NCBI GenBank assembly: GCA_020726505.1
Contig: JAHLEZ010000015.1
Location: 496,001 to 560,000 of the forward strand
Reading direction: 5' to 3'
From: Leptodontidium sp. MPI-SDFR-AT-0119
Taxonomy: Eukaryota > Ascomycota > Leotiomycetes > Helotiales > Leptodontidiaceae
Length of the DNA: 64,000 bases
The notes beneath the pieces are model-generated. The model had not been told where the DNA came from and did not search any database. It saw nothing but the letters and a program-made list of their open reading frames with translations. Below are positions 1 to 10,676 of the stretch, one piece after another (position 1 is the first letter of the stretch; each line of letters begins with the position of its first letter). A program made the position numbers and the translations under genes.

Positions 1-869
1 AGCCACGGCGTCTACACTGATGTCGACACTCAGAAAGTCATCGAAGAGAAGAAAGTTCTTCCAGATCCCTTTGTCGAGCGAAGTCGGAAATCATCCAATT
101 TCATCGAACGTCTCCAGAGCAGTTCATCGAAAGAGAACATTGCGGCAAAGAGTAAAAGCAAGTCAAGACTTGATTCTCGAGAATTACGTCCGGCCCAAGG
201 TCTCCATACTGTTATGAGCCGATCGAAAACAGAGGACAATTTACCCGAGCTCCCACGAGAGAAGCGTGCTCTCAACCGTGGCCAGCAAAGATTGGAACTC
301 ATGGCGCAGCCAGCAAGAGCCAAGAAGCCTCTCTACGAGATTTCTAGCCCAAGCGAGATGACTAGTGGTACTTCCTTTAGATCCCAGTCAAGTGATGCCG
401 CAAGAACACCGCTCGAAGAAGTCCCAGGACCTAATGAGACATGGAATCTTGCGGTCCGCCCTCATTACAAAACTCTTGGTCAGGCGGTCCATCGTATTGC
501 CGATGTAAGTATTCTACCAGCAAAACTTGAGTACTCGATGCTTACAATACCCGTTAGGAACTGATGATTCGATTGTCGAGTGAAGAAGACAGAATGGATC
601 TTCTCGTTAGCCAATATAAGGAGAACGGTACGAAGATCCTCAATAGTATGACCAAGCAGCGAGAAATTGAGAGAGGAGCTATGTCTCGAAGCTTCGATAG
701 AAAGAAGGCGGGCATTGCGACGATATATGGTGAGTCAAGGACTATGATGATGGAAACGGAGGAGAGTATGAGAGAGGATTCGACGAGCCGCTTTGAAGCC
801 GACTGGAGAAAGACACAAAGTGTCATCAGCAAAAAGATTGCTGAGGGTTGGAACTCTTCTGAGATTTGA
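1..869 (+). CDS. 3' end of an unrecognised gene (5' end outside window)
   Basis: Two exons are visible, 1-504 and 558-869, joined across a 53-nt intron (GTAAGT donor, TTAG acceptor). They give 271 residues ending in a TGA stop. The first exon is Ser/Lys/Arg-rich and probably disordered. The second is a charged, helix-prone segment with many Met, Glu and Arg residues, beginning GAD-ELMIRLSSEEDRMD-like after splicing. I do not recognise the family. The upstream part lies before base 1, so the real start and any catalytic domain cannot be seen. The open frame runs from base 1, which supports a continuing exon rather than a start near 214. Confidence 0.7.
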
Positions 870-1796
870 CTGGTGGGGTGTGGGGGTTGATTGATGATAT
901 CAGGACTGGCTCGTTTTTGCTGGACGATTCGTTGAAGACTAATGACAATTGACGGATGGTGATAATGGATGGTTTGCGAGGTATTACAGATGTGCCTATC
1001 TGAGCATCATGGCTTTGAGCCGCATTTTGCACTCTCCTCGCTCTGCGTATGAAGCACGAATTATCAAATGTGATTGTGGCTGGGCAGATACTTTCAATAC
1101 AGTGCAGTGCAAAGTTGCGACAATGGAGATCAAGTGACATTTGATGATGATTTTTACTTGCACAGCCTGGTTGCACAGTAGTTGGATGAAGACAGAGGTG
1201 GTTGTCGATGAGGCTGAAGACAGCCATTGTCCGAAACGATGACGCAGCAAAATGCCGAGACTGGGCTGAGCTGAGCTGGGCTCGGCTGGCGGGCCAGATT
1301 CGAAGTCGAAGTCCCCTCTTCTTGACTTGAGACTCGTCGCAGCGACAACCCTGCACCAGACGACGACAGTGCCGAGAGATAATTGTTGTGATCCCATAGC
1401 TGAATCCAGCTTCTGCGAGTTGCCTTCGTCTCGGACCATCCTCCCTCCTCATCTCTGTTCCCTCCTTTCCATTCCCTCCTCCACCTGCCTACCAAGACAC
1501 TCGTTCGGCTCTCGACCAGTCCAGGTCCAATCTTGCAGCCTCACCCCACCACCCACCCATCCAACCTGCCTCGAGAGCAGTAGCGGCAGCAGAACCCCTT
1601 CTTCCCTTCCAGCAAAGGAAGGAAGCACCGAACTACACAGTCAGATACTATGGGACGAGATGGCTTCCATCCATTCAAGGGCCGAGTGAGCAGACACTTC
1701 GGGGATTCGGTACGTGCCAGCTCTCCTTAGTCTATATCAACATATATCTAGATCCCCGAGGCTCTCTATTGCATTGCTATATCCCTTCCCCCAGCC
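870..1796. other. Intergenic region / Den1 leader
   Basis: No supported gene between the stop at 869 and the Den1 start at 1797. Bases about 1430-1570 are pyrimidine-rich, as in many fungal core promoters. An ATG at 1650 opens a short frame closed by TAG at 1728-1730. Splicing it from the donor-like GTACGT at 1710 to the AG at 1793-1794 enters Den1 out of frame, so it looks like an upstream ORF or leader intron, not the protein start. Confidence 0.5.
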
Positions 1797-2949
1797 ATGG
1801 AGGGGAGCAAAGCAGAGCAGAGCGAGACAAGCAGAGCAGAGAAGAACGAGACAAGCAACGCGATGGGTCTTCATGCGACACAATGGCTGACCAAGCGGGT
1901 GGGATGGAAAAAGTTGGCTCCTGATGATGCGTATCTCAGCTGTGAGTATCCTACAATCGATTCTGTGCATCTGCCAACAGTTGACTGACTCTCCGCAGAC
2001 TACGATATCCGACGTGAGTTGAGCGATGTCATTAAGCTGGATTGGAAACTGATGGCTCGATAGTGACGAAGGAGGATGTCGATACGCTCAAGAATGATTG
2101 GCTTACGGATAACGTATGTTTCACGGTCCTACTTTGTGTCCGAATACATAACTGACATAGTCTTGTACAGACCATTGCCTTCTGGGAAGAGTATGAGCCT
2201 CCTCTCCACAATACACCAATATGAGCATCACTGACAACGCCATGGCAGATACCTCGAGCGCGAGGAACTCCGCAAATACCCCTCCTCTCACATCGTTCTC
2301 CTCCGCCCCTCAATGGCATTCATGCTCATGCGAACACCGGACCCTCTTACGCTGAAAGACGCCCTCCCCAATTTCACCCGCACAACCCACATCTTCCTCC
2401 CCATAAACGATGCGCGCAACGTCTCCGTCGCGGAAGGCGGCTCGCACTGGTCCCTCCTCCTCGTCTCCGTCATAGATGGCGTAGCATTCCACTACGACTC
2501 CCTCTCCCCATCGAACTACAACGAGGCTATGTTAGCAACAAACAAGATCTCTATTCTGCTGGGCCGGCCGCTGCGCTTCATGAATCTGGAGGACAGCCCC
2601 CAACAGGAGAATAGTAGCGATTGTGGCGTCTACGTCTGTATCCAGATGCGGCATTTGCTGCTCAAGAGGCTGCTGAGTGCCAATGCGAGGGAGAAGGTTA
2701 GTATGAGCATGGGTGGCAAGTTGGTCGATGCCAATGGTGGTCGGAAGGAGATGTTGAAAACCATCGAGGGCTTTAGGAAGGAGGGTGAACGGAGGAGATC
2801 GTAAGTTTGCCCCTACTTCTTAATCGATATGACAATATGATGTTCGACCAGGGGCTGATATATTCCACAGCACTGAAGAATCGCGCTCCTCATCCCCGTT
2901 CGGCAAGTCCAAAACAGACTCTCGAAGCCCTCCACGGATCGACTCGTAA
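1797..2949 (+). CDS. DEN1: Deneddylase / SENP8-like cysteine protease (Den1)
   Basis: Six exons (1797-1941, 1999-2013, 2064-2113, 2171-2190, 2249-2800, 2871-2949) give 286 residues. The C48/Ulp1 fold is clear: the substrate-binding stretch YDIRLTKEDVDTL and WLTD, catalytic His in GGSHWSLL, Asp in HYDSLSP, a Gln just before the nucleophile, and Cys in SSDCGVYVC. The short length without a long N-terminal extension and the family pattern fit SENP8/Den1, which processes or removes Nedd8 from proteins, rather than Ulp1/Ulp2; the substrate is inferred. The start is the ATG in a CCATGG context. Upstream ATGs do not stay in frame. Two exons are only 15 and 20 nt. The last exon adds a Ser/Arg-rich tail; skipping its splice would stop at 2804. 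Confidence 0.88.
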
Positions 2950-3739
2950 CGAACCTTTCTTTCTACGTATACTTACAGATCTGGCGGCAGGAGCGAGACA
3001 GAGAGAAAGACGTGATAGCGAGGGCGCACGGAGTATTCTGCTTTCAGGAGTGAGAGCATAGGTTTTTATCGATGGTCTTTTCTTAGTGCTTGGCTTTTTG
3101 CCCCGGCCTTTGAGGTTTGCAGACCGAAGATGAATGCTCGATGCGGCAATGATTTTTATGATGGATGGGACGGGTCAACTGTGCATTTTTCTATGGATGA
3201 AGGGGCGGGGAAATGGGATTTGGTCTGGGGTGGGATGATTGGGTTCTGGCACTCGGCGGCGGGGTAAGGACGGATGGATGGATGGATGGATGGATGGATG
3301 GGTTGTATTGTGGACAGAAAATCGATACCGAAGTACCTAGGGTGGATGGCCAATAGCAGTACATCGGGTAGAAATAAAATCGCTCTGCTCGTGGAGCATT
3401 CAAAACTCGGTTGTGTTTGTTTACTATTGACGTCTGCCTTATTTGACTACCAGAGCAGGACATGGGATGAGATGATGCATGACACCGAATGGAATAATCC
3501 GTAGTTTGGTTGGATAAAGAGATGAGACGAAGGTTGCGTAGATTGGATTATAGTAAGTTACTGGGTTGTGGTAACCTTTGGTCTGTTGTCGATTGGAAAA
3601 AGCTGTCAACAGGGAAGCGAAGTACCCATCTCGCTTCAATATCGCTTGGACATTGATACCGTTTTTCTGCAACTTTGAGATGTCGAGTGCTACAGGTCTA
3701 TCCGGATCACATTTGTTTGTATTGCACCTTCAAAGGCAT
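2950..3739. other. Convergent intergenic region
   Basis: Lies between the 3' ends of Den1 (+) and Uba4 (-). It contains a GGAT microsatellite at 3272-3301 and no convincing coding sequence. Both genes must terminate here. Confidence 0.6.
3272..3301. repeat. (GGAT)n microsatellite
   Basis: About 7.5 perfect copies of the tetranucleotide GGAT, 30 nt, in the shared 3' region of Den1 and Uba4. Likely length-polymorphic between strains. Confidence 0.95.
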
Positions 3740-5527
3740 CTAATATTCAGGCCAAGACGCATCAACCTGTTCCCGCCACGCCTTCAAACCTCCCTTGATA
3801 TCCCCAATAAACCTCCCCTCCGTCCCTAACCCACTCTCCTTCAACTTCCTCGTCACAACTTGCGAATCATTGCCCAATCTACAAACAACGTAAATCGGCG
3901 CCTCATCCGGCAAATCGTCCGGTACCCAAGCTGGCCTCTTCCCCTCAGGAGCAATCCCTCTATTACCCTGCAGAGACGAAAACGGAACGTTAACCGAGCC
4001 CTCCAGACTGCAGATATCGAACTGCACTTTCTCCCTGACATCTACGAGAAAATGTTTTTCTTTCCCTCTGATATCACGATAATGGTTTGCTTCGATCCTC
4101 TCGTCTGGGGCTAGTATATTGATAGGCATGTTCACGCCGCAGAATAAAACGTAATCTAAACTCCCGCTCGCCAACCCCTCGAGCGATAACCCGGCTTCGG
4201 AGGAGCAGGCGAAGCATTTTGGACGTCGGGCTCTTAGGCGGACGTTTCTGAAAGCGGGTGAGCTGAGAGCTGAGAAGAGGAGCATACTCGCTGCTACAGG
4301 GACGGGCACAGCAGCGGCCGGAATGGTGGGTTGTTCAGACTTAGACTCAGACTCAGACCCGAATTTGGGTTTGGGTTTAGAGTCGGATTGAGGAGTAGAC
4401 GCAGGCTCAGCTTTCAACTTCCCACCCACAATCAACTTAACAGCCTCCAGCGCCTGCAACACACCCATCACGCCCACGACCGGACCTAGGATCCCTCCAT
4501 CTCCACAACTGACCACACTCTCCGCGGGCGGTGGCTTGGGGAATACGCATCTGTAGCAGGGACCGCCTGCTTCGTTGCCGGGTGGTAAAGGGGGTGAGTT
4601 CAGCACGATGAGTTGGCCGTCTGTGCGGAGGGCGGAGGCGGATACGAGCGGTTTGGAGAGGAGGACGCTGATGTCTGAGATGAGGTAGCGGGAGGTGGGG
4701 TGGTCGGTGCAGTCTAGAATTAGGTCGTAGGGGGCGACGATGGAGGTGCTGTTTTGGGGCGTGAGGTGTGTGCGGTGGGGGATGTAGGTTGGGTTTGGGT
4801 TGAGGCTGGGGAGGTGGTGTTAGTGTTTGTCTTCTCGTCTTTTGAAATCAAAATACATATCTAACTATACTTTTCGGGTTGAAGAGGTAAGGGGTAGAGA
4901 AATGCAGTGGCGTAGGAACAGAGAGATAGAGAAGGAGAGAGGAGGAACGTACGTTTTGAGATATGAGATTGCACTATTTACTTTCTTCATCCCAACTTTC
5001 GCCGTACTGTGCAAGATCTGGCGATGTAGATTCGACGTCTCGACTTCGTCGCCGTCTACTATACCGATTGTACCTACGCCTGCTCCGGCGAGGTACGCTG
5101 CTGCTGGACATCCTAGACCGCCTGCGCCGACAATGAGGACTGATGCTTCTTTGAGACGGAGCTGGCCTGGATATATGACATATATCAGCCACTGTCCTCT
5201 CTCACCAAACAAGAGGAAAATAATGAAATATACTTAGAATGTGGTGTGAATACCTTGAATTCCAATACTAGGCACGATCATCTGCCTTCCATATCTCTTG
5301 TATTCCTCTTCAGACAATGGCCATTTCCTCTCATTCTCACTTCCATTCTCTGTCACGAGACCCGCCGCACTCAAATCCAACCCCGCCATTCCCCTCTGTG
5401 CAGCTTCTGCAGCTTCTGCATCGTGAGCTTCGACACTTGCTAGCTGCTCTTTTAATCTCTTCAATTCATCTTCTGTGGCGGATATCTGATTTCTTAAAGT
5501 TTCGGCGCTGGCGGTGGCCGAATCCAT
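3740..5527 (-). CDS. UBA4: Uba4 / MOCS3: adenylyltransferase-sulfurtransferase
   Basis: Three exons (5527-5254, 5166-4953, 4805-3740) give 517 residues. A short N-terminal coiled coil precedes an E1/ThiF/MoeB domain with [11 protein letters not shown], the ATP-binding GAGGLG loop at about residues 105-110, and two zinc CxxC pairs (CYRC and CFAC). The C-terminus is a rhodanese domain with active-site Cys at about 471 in CRLGNDS. Family knowledge: it adenylates and thiolates Urm1 (tRNA thiolation) and the small molybdopterin-synthase subunit. A low-complexity Pro/Ser/Glu insertion sits between the two zinc pairs. I chose the ATG at 5527; an in-frame codon further upstream would only add eight residues. 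The start faces SLX9 about 214 bp away, so they may share a promoter. Confidence 0.93.
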
Positions 5528-5741
5528 GGTCTTTTGGTTTTTGTAGGGCAAGTGTAACTAAAGTGATGATGATGATTTTAGGTCATGAGTGCGGAACGAA
5601 CCTTGAAAACCACTTTGCTCGCTTGAGCTTGGGAACTTTTTTTAACACCAACACCGACGACACCAATTCCTCCACAAGAATTCTTGATTTCGAGTCTACG
5701 AGCGCAGTACGGCCATTAATCAATTGTTGGAGTCTGCAATC

Positions 5742-6442
5742 ATGGTACGATCCTCGCATAACATATTCTACATTGAAGAGCCATGATAGATAGCTAACCC
5801 ATCTCACAGGCCCCAACAGCACCCAAAAAGCGCCCCTCCATACGTGCCAAAACCTCCTCCTCGTCCTCCTCGAACCCAAGCTCCGGAGTAACCGCACGCC
5901 TTCCCCCGAAACACCGCGAAGGTGCCATAATCAGCGACAGCTTCATAAACTCCAAGAAAGACAAGCGGGTGATCAAATCTTCCTCGTTCCTGAACCGCAT
6001 CGAGAAGGCGCACAAGAAACCGCTCAAGCGGAGACGGCCGAGCAAGAAACTCGTTACGACGCTTGAGAGTCTCGCGGATGCGCTGCCGGATGTGGAGGAG
6101 CTTGTTGCTAAGGGGAGGAATGGTGGGGGACCAGGTGGGGAGGGGAAGCTGAGGATGGCGCAGAGTTTGAAGAGTAAACCTGGGGCGAGGAAGAGGAAGG
6201 AGAAGTTGGAGAGGATGGAGAGGGAGAGGTTCGCGTTGAATATGGCGGTTATTATGGCGGGTGGGAAGGAGGAGAGTGGGGTTGCTATGGCTGTGGATGA
6301 TAGAGAGGGGGCTGAGAGCGCTGCGGTTACTGCTCCTACGACAGCGCCAGTCTCGAATGCGACGGTGAATAGATTTGCGGCGTTGAGGGCTTGGGTTAAT
6401 GCCAATATGGAGAAGCATCCGGCTTTTGAGGAGAAGAAATAG
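5742..6442 (+). CDS. SLX9: Ribosome biogenesis protein Slx9
   Basis: Exon 1 is only the start codon (5742-5744); a 65-nt intron (5745-5809) follows, and exon 2 is 5810-6442, giving 211 residues. The protein starts MAPTAPKKRPS and contains the Slx9 core: SFINSKKDKRVIK, a RIEKAHKKPLKRRRPSKK basic stretch, then LVTTLESLADALP. Slx9 binds pre-40S particles (Rrp12/Faf1 pathway) in the nucleolus. The C-terminal half is Lys/Arg/Glu-rich. I infer the one-codon first exon because an intact Met-Ala-Pro start results, the acceptor is good and no other in-frame ATG lies upstream of the conserved block. Confidence 0.85.
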
Positions 6443-7698
6443 ACGGCTGGGGAGCTGTGGGTTCGGTATGTTTTTTTTATTGCATGGAGTCCTGGCGTTT
6501 GGTCCCTAGATCATAAGGGAGGGAGGGGTATGAAAATTTCAGATGCGGGGTTTAACATGGCATGTCGATGGTTTTGCTGGATGCTTCTACTTGCGATCCA
6601 TGTCTAGATACCCAATTGCATTCAATACATTGTCTAATACTTCCGTAGACACGGAAAGGCTCCCGAACAGCTTTGATGTCCAAAACATGTATACCTACCC
6701 TCTAAACCCACGACATTGTCCTAGAGCTCCCGCACTATACTCCTCAGCAGCAAGGTTCGTTGAATGAACTCTCAATCCCATTGAACGGACATTTTATACA
6801 TCAATTCGATATGTCCATCCTCCGAGCTCCCTTAAACGATATCTTACAGTATCATTCACTAGCGTCTCAGTTGACACATCCACGTCACGCCTCGAAACCA
6901 AACTATCCGCCATATCCAACTTATGATTCCGCGCCTCGAAGTTAGACTTCTAAATCTATTTTCCTTCCATAACAAGGAAGTGGCAGAGCGTGATCACGAA
7001 GTATCTGTTCTATAGGCAACGAAGTTAAGAAATCATGCGAGAAGTACGACTTGGGCAGCATAATATTCCAATCTTTTGCGGATATTGAGTGCTAGTAGAA
7101 AGTGCCGAAGGAGATAGAGGGTTCATTTGAAAGAGCGAAGGGTTGGGTTCAGATTATGTGGACTTTCAGGACAGATATGTTGAAGGTATGTCTTTATTTT
7201 GCTCTCCTTTGTTTCTCGCTTGGGATTGACTAGCTAAAGCAATGAGTCAACTTGTCCAATTTAATCAATATGCACACATCCAAGGAAATTCTGGAAGCCG
7301 ATATCCTCATGCCTCATATTTTCCACATCGCCTACTTAAACTGGGAGGACATCTAGTCCTTCGTGCAAGCAGCCAACCACCAAGCTCATCTCTACGTCTC
7401 TCCTTAGAGGGTGATACGATACAAGTCACTTTCAACGGTATATTCAAGATCTGAATGACGCGCAGCTGAGTTGAAAGGCGGATTTTGTATTGCGTACCGA
7501 GTACGGACCGTCCATCCGTGCGTATCAAAGTATCTGGTTCTGTTGCTACAAGGGAGAGGCTCATAAAACGCCGATTTTCTGCAGCTAGGCTTTCAATATC
7601 CTTTCCATTCCTGACATAACATAACAAAACATGCATTGTGCCTGCATCAAGCCATCATTTCATCTCCGTACTCTCAACCATCCTCCTGGCTAGCCTCT
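6443..7698. other. Convergent intergenic region
   Basis: About 1.25 kb between the stops of SLX9 (+) and PAM17 (-). Short open frames exist but show no family motif or consistent splice structure. I see nothing functional beyond the two 3' ends. Confidence 0.5.
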
Positions 7699-8502
7699 TC
7701 AGTAACTAATGTATGTCGTTCGCTTCTTGTTGAATGCCCGTTGGTCTTTGAGCCATTGTCTGTAGCCTGCAACACTGGAGATCTTCTCGCCGTAGTAATC
7801 TAGAAAGTTGAGTTAGTTTCCATGATATTTTTGAGACTTGCAAGGAATTTTGGAATGCATACCAGGTACAGGATTGGCCATACTGCTCGCAGAAGGATCA
7901 ACTCTGTGCTCCTTAATCCTCCTGTAAAACTCCTTCTCCTTCTCGTCCATCTGGCTCCTGAACTTCCTATTCCTCCAATTGAACACTCCCGTTCCAATTA
8001 TCGGTCCGACCAACCACCCTACACCTCCACATGTGAATGTGATCAACCCCAGCGTAATGAACGGATCCAGGGGAATCTGCGAAACCAACGCATCCATATC
8101 TGACATGGTGAGAACCTGTGCTCCGCCAACGAATCCACCGAGTCCGGTTCCGACTGAAGAGCCTAGCTGGTACCACCGACGAGTCTTGCGAAGCTTGAAG
8201 AATGTGTTCCAGTCGAGGTGATCTGTGCTCTGTGCCGAAGCGTCTGAGGATGTTGCTGTGGAAGAATGAGGCGACGTGGCAGTTGAAGCATGTCTGGCAG
8301 TTGCTGAGGTTGGTTTGAAGGTTACATTGCGTTTCGGTAGTTGCACACGTCGTCTAGGGGTTGATGTGGTGGTGTTTGTGCATGTGCTTTGATTTCTGCG
8401 GAGGGAAGGATTGGTCGTGGGATATGTGCAAGGAGTGAAGAGCGCGGGCTGTAACCTGCAGCCGATCGCTGCGGTACGCAGAGTAGGTGTCGCTCCCAGC
8501 AT
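7699..8502 (-). CDS. PAM17: Pam17, TIM23 import-motor subunit
   Basis: Two exons (8502-7863, 7799-7699) give 246 residues. The N-terminal ~100 residues are Ser/Thr/Arg-rich with few acids, a mitochondrial presequence. The conserved body begins LDWNTFFKLRKTRRWYQ, has two membrane segments around the glycine-rich GTGLGGFVGG and ITLGLITFTCGGVGWLVGP, then an HRVDPS motif. The second exon supplies the conserved DYYGEKISSVAGYRQWL tail, so the 63-nt intron is required. Pam17 assembles the presequence translocase-associated motor on the matrix side of the inner membrane. An upstream in-frame codon at 8550 would lengthen the presequence; MLGATPTL at 8502 is the better start. Confidence 0.92.
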
Positions 8503-9149
8503 TTTTGATGATGGGATTTGCTGAGTGAGGTGAGTGGAGATCTGAGTCAAGCTGGAAGCTTGGAGCTTGGGTGGAGGTGAATTTGAGTTCGCGATTGCCG
8601 CGTTAATGCGCGCTTAGCCTTCCCTAGCTTTCCCGAAGCGGCTTCTTTGACCAATCACGACTTTTGAAGAAGTCAATAAATAAAAATCAAGTCAACTTCA
8701 AATGGCTTTCGACTGTTTGATAAATTGGGGAAGGAAAAAAGGTTCGAGAATTTTCTTCCTTTCTTTCCAACTTCATCACCAAAGTCGTCAACACGAGAAA
8801 ATCATATTCAAAGACGTGCTTGCCTAGATACATAGCAACGCTTGCATGGAAAGGGATCATTTCTTTCAATCATCGTACTTTAATTGCGTCCTTTTCGCTT
8901 CTACTCGGTCTCAATTTTCTTTTCTTGCCAACCCACCATTTGACCCATCACCAAATAGATCTTGATATTTCGACTGTCAGAAACTGGTGCCTCAGGCGCG
9001 AAAAATTTCGGCCACCGTACCCAACGTTCCTCACCTGCAAGTAAGTCATTCAGATTGCTCCCTGTTGCTCCTCGTCAATTTTACGAGTGTGGGGTAGCTT
9101 CCCTGATTCAAGCCTTTCACATTCTGCGTCATCGAAACAAAAATTCAAA
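8503..9149. other. Divergent promoter region PAM17 / chromodomain gene
   Basis: 647 bp between two divergent starts. AT-rich in the middle (8680-8930). A GTAAGT at 9041 followed by several AG sites suggests a 5'-UTR intron for the right-hand gene, but no unique acceptor can be chosen. Confidence 0.4.
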
Positions 9150-10676
9150 ATGTTTCTAAGTCAATCACCAGGTCCAGAAGGCCCAGAGCTCATCCGGATT
9201 CCACCCGAAAAGAACGAGTTCGACTTCGTCGTGACTGAACGACCGAAATACATTCCCAACTTCGGACCCCCTCTTGCACCAATATCGATCATGCCGTCCC
9301 ACGATAAAGACGGTCTCATCGTTGCGAGCTTCGATGTCAATCATCACCCCCGATATGTTGTTTCCTGGGAACACGCGCCCTATCTCCGTATGAGCGTGGC
9401 GCCAGAAAATGTCCTCAATTATGTTTCACGACGTACATTCGAGCAGTTTGAGTACCAGGAAACGCTCAGGCGTGAGGGTCGCCTGGGAAACGGCAAGTCG
9501 TCGAAGGGTGCTAAGAATATTTCTGATACACGTGATGACAGTAAGCCAAAGGAGAAGGGCAAGCCTGGCAGGAAGCGGAAGCATGTCCTCGTCGAGGCAG
9601 ACGATGACAATAGCGCTCCTGAAAGCTCTAGACCGAAGGTTATGGTAGGGCCGACATCTCGTGTTGCTCGGAAGTCTATTGAGGAGCCAGAGCCCGTGTT
9701 GATCTCGCCACAACGACCAACTTTATCATCACCTTCCAAGCAACGTGGTCTCGCCGACATGGTGGAGTCTGAGGAGAGCGAGGAGGAGGAAGAAGAATTA
9801 CCGACGGATATCGCCATTGAAGCACAACTGACTAGCACCATGCAATCACACCCCCGATCCAGGCTCAACAACAATGTCTTTCAATCTCCATCTCCAGAGC
9901 CGTCATCAGTCAGTAAGGGAAAGCAGAAAGCCTTCTCGCCAACCCCAAGAGATACTAGAAGCTCGTCAAGGCAATACCGAGGTTCCCTTAGTCGAAGCGC
10001 CTCTGTATCTACAAGCACCAATGAAGCCAAACGCCAGAGACGGTCTGCCCGTAATGATTCGGTTGCTACCACTTCCAGCTTGGAGGCAGGGAAGATCTAC
10101 GAGGCTCTCGAGCGAAAGGAAAGCAGAAGCAAAACGCCGTCGAAAAAATCGGCCCCTTTCGAGCAATACTCATCGATCGCTAAGAATAAGAAAGAAGCTG
10201 CTTCTTCATCGCGGAAGGCACATGCTCCAGATGTTGGCGACGAGGAGGAAGAGCTTGGAGAAGAGGAGTATGAAGTCGAAGCAATTCTTGACGAGACGCA
10301 AATCAGTGTGGGAAAGAAAGGCAAGCATGTAGTCACGTACTATTTGATCAGATGGGTTGGCAACTGGCCATTATCCTGGGAACCCGCTGAGAACGTTGGC
10401 CAGGAATCCATTGATGAGTATGAGAACAAGAAGATGATGGGGTTGATTGTGGTAGGCGAGGCGGGAGCAGCTTTCGATACGGCTTTGGAGGCTGAGGCTG
10501 AAGCTAGAGAGCGGGAGTCCAAGGACAAGAGGAAACGGCGTAATGGTGGTGATGGCGCAGGTGATGAGAGTGAGGAGAATCTCGACAACTTCACGAGAAG
10601 CACAGCCATCAAGTACAAGGCGCCAACTCAAGGACAAGTCATCGATGATGATGACGGCTCTGAGTATGAGTCTTAA
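9150..10676 (+). CDS. Chromodomain protein (possibly two chromo-like folds)
   Basis: Single-exon frame of 508 residues from the ATG in CAAAATG context at 9150; an upstream in-frame ATG at 9087 would add 21 residues. A clear chromodomain lies near residues 372-430: EYEVEAILDE, YYLIRWVGNWPLSWEPAENV, then IDEYENKK, with the aromatic positions expected for a methyl-lysine cage. Residues about 68-102 (RYVVSWEHAP..APENVLN..TFEQFE) look like a second, diverged chromo-like segment. The middle is Ser/Glu/Arg-rich, with an acidic run (EESEEEEEELP) and many basic patches, probably disordered. Role inferred: chromatin reader in the nucleus. It is not an obvious HP1, because no chromoshadow domain follows the chromodomain. 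Confidence 0.85.
   Translation: MFLSQSPGPEGPELIRIPPEKNEFDFVVTERPKYIPNFGPPLAPISIMPSHDKDGLIVASFDVNHHPRYVVSWEHAPYLRMSVAPENVLNYVSRRTFEQFEYQETLRREGRLGNGKSSKGAKNISDTRDDSKPKEKGKPGRKRKHVLVEADDDNSAPESSRPKVMVGPTSRVARKSIEEPEPVLISPQRPTLSSPSKQRGLADMVESEESEEEEEELPTDIAIEAQLTSTMQSHPRSRLNNNVFQSPSPEPSSVSKGKQKAFSPTPRDTRSSSRQYRGSLSRSASVSTSTNEAKRQRRSARNDSVATTSSLEAGKIYEALERKESRSKTPSKKSAPFEQYSSIAKNKKEAASSSRKAHAPDVGDEEEELGEEEYEVEAILDETQISVGKKGKHVVTYYLIRWVGNWPLSWEPAENVGQESIDEYENKKMMGLIVVGEAGAAFDTALEAEAEARERESKDKRKRRNGGDGAGDESEENLDNFTRSTAIKYKAPTQGQVIDDDDGSEYES

Noticed and set aside
1650..1730. Upstream ATG as the true deneddylase start
   Set aside because: Neither reading through nor splicing at 1710/1794 joins the protein frame; a short upstream ORF or leader is more likely.
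5794..6418. Long minus-strand frames of about 200 codons
   Set aside because: Shadows of the basic, low-complexity SLX9 coding sequence; no motif of their own.
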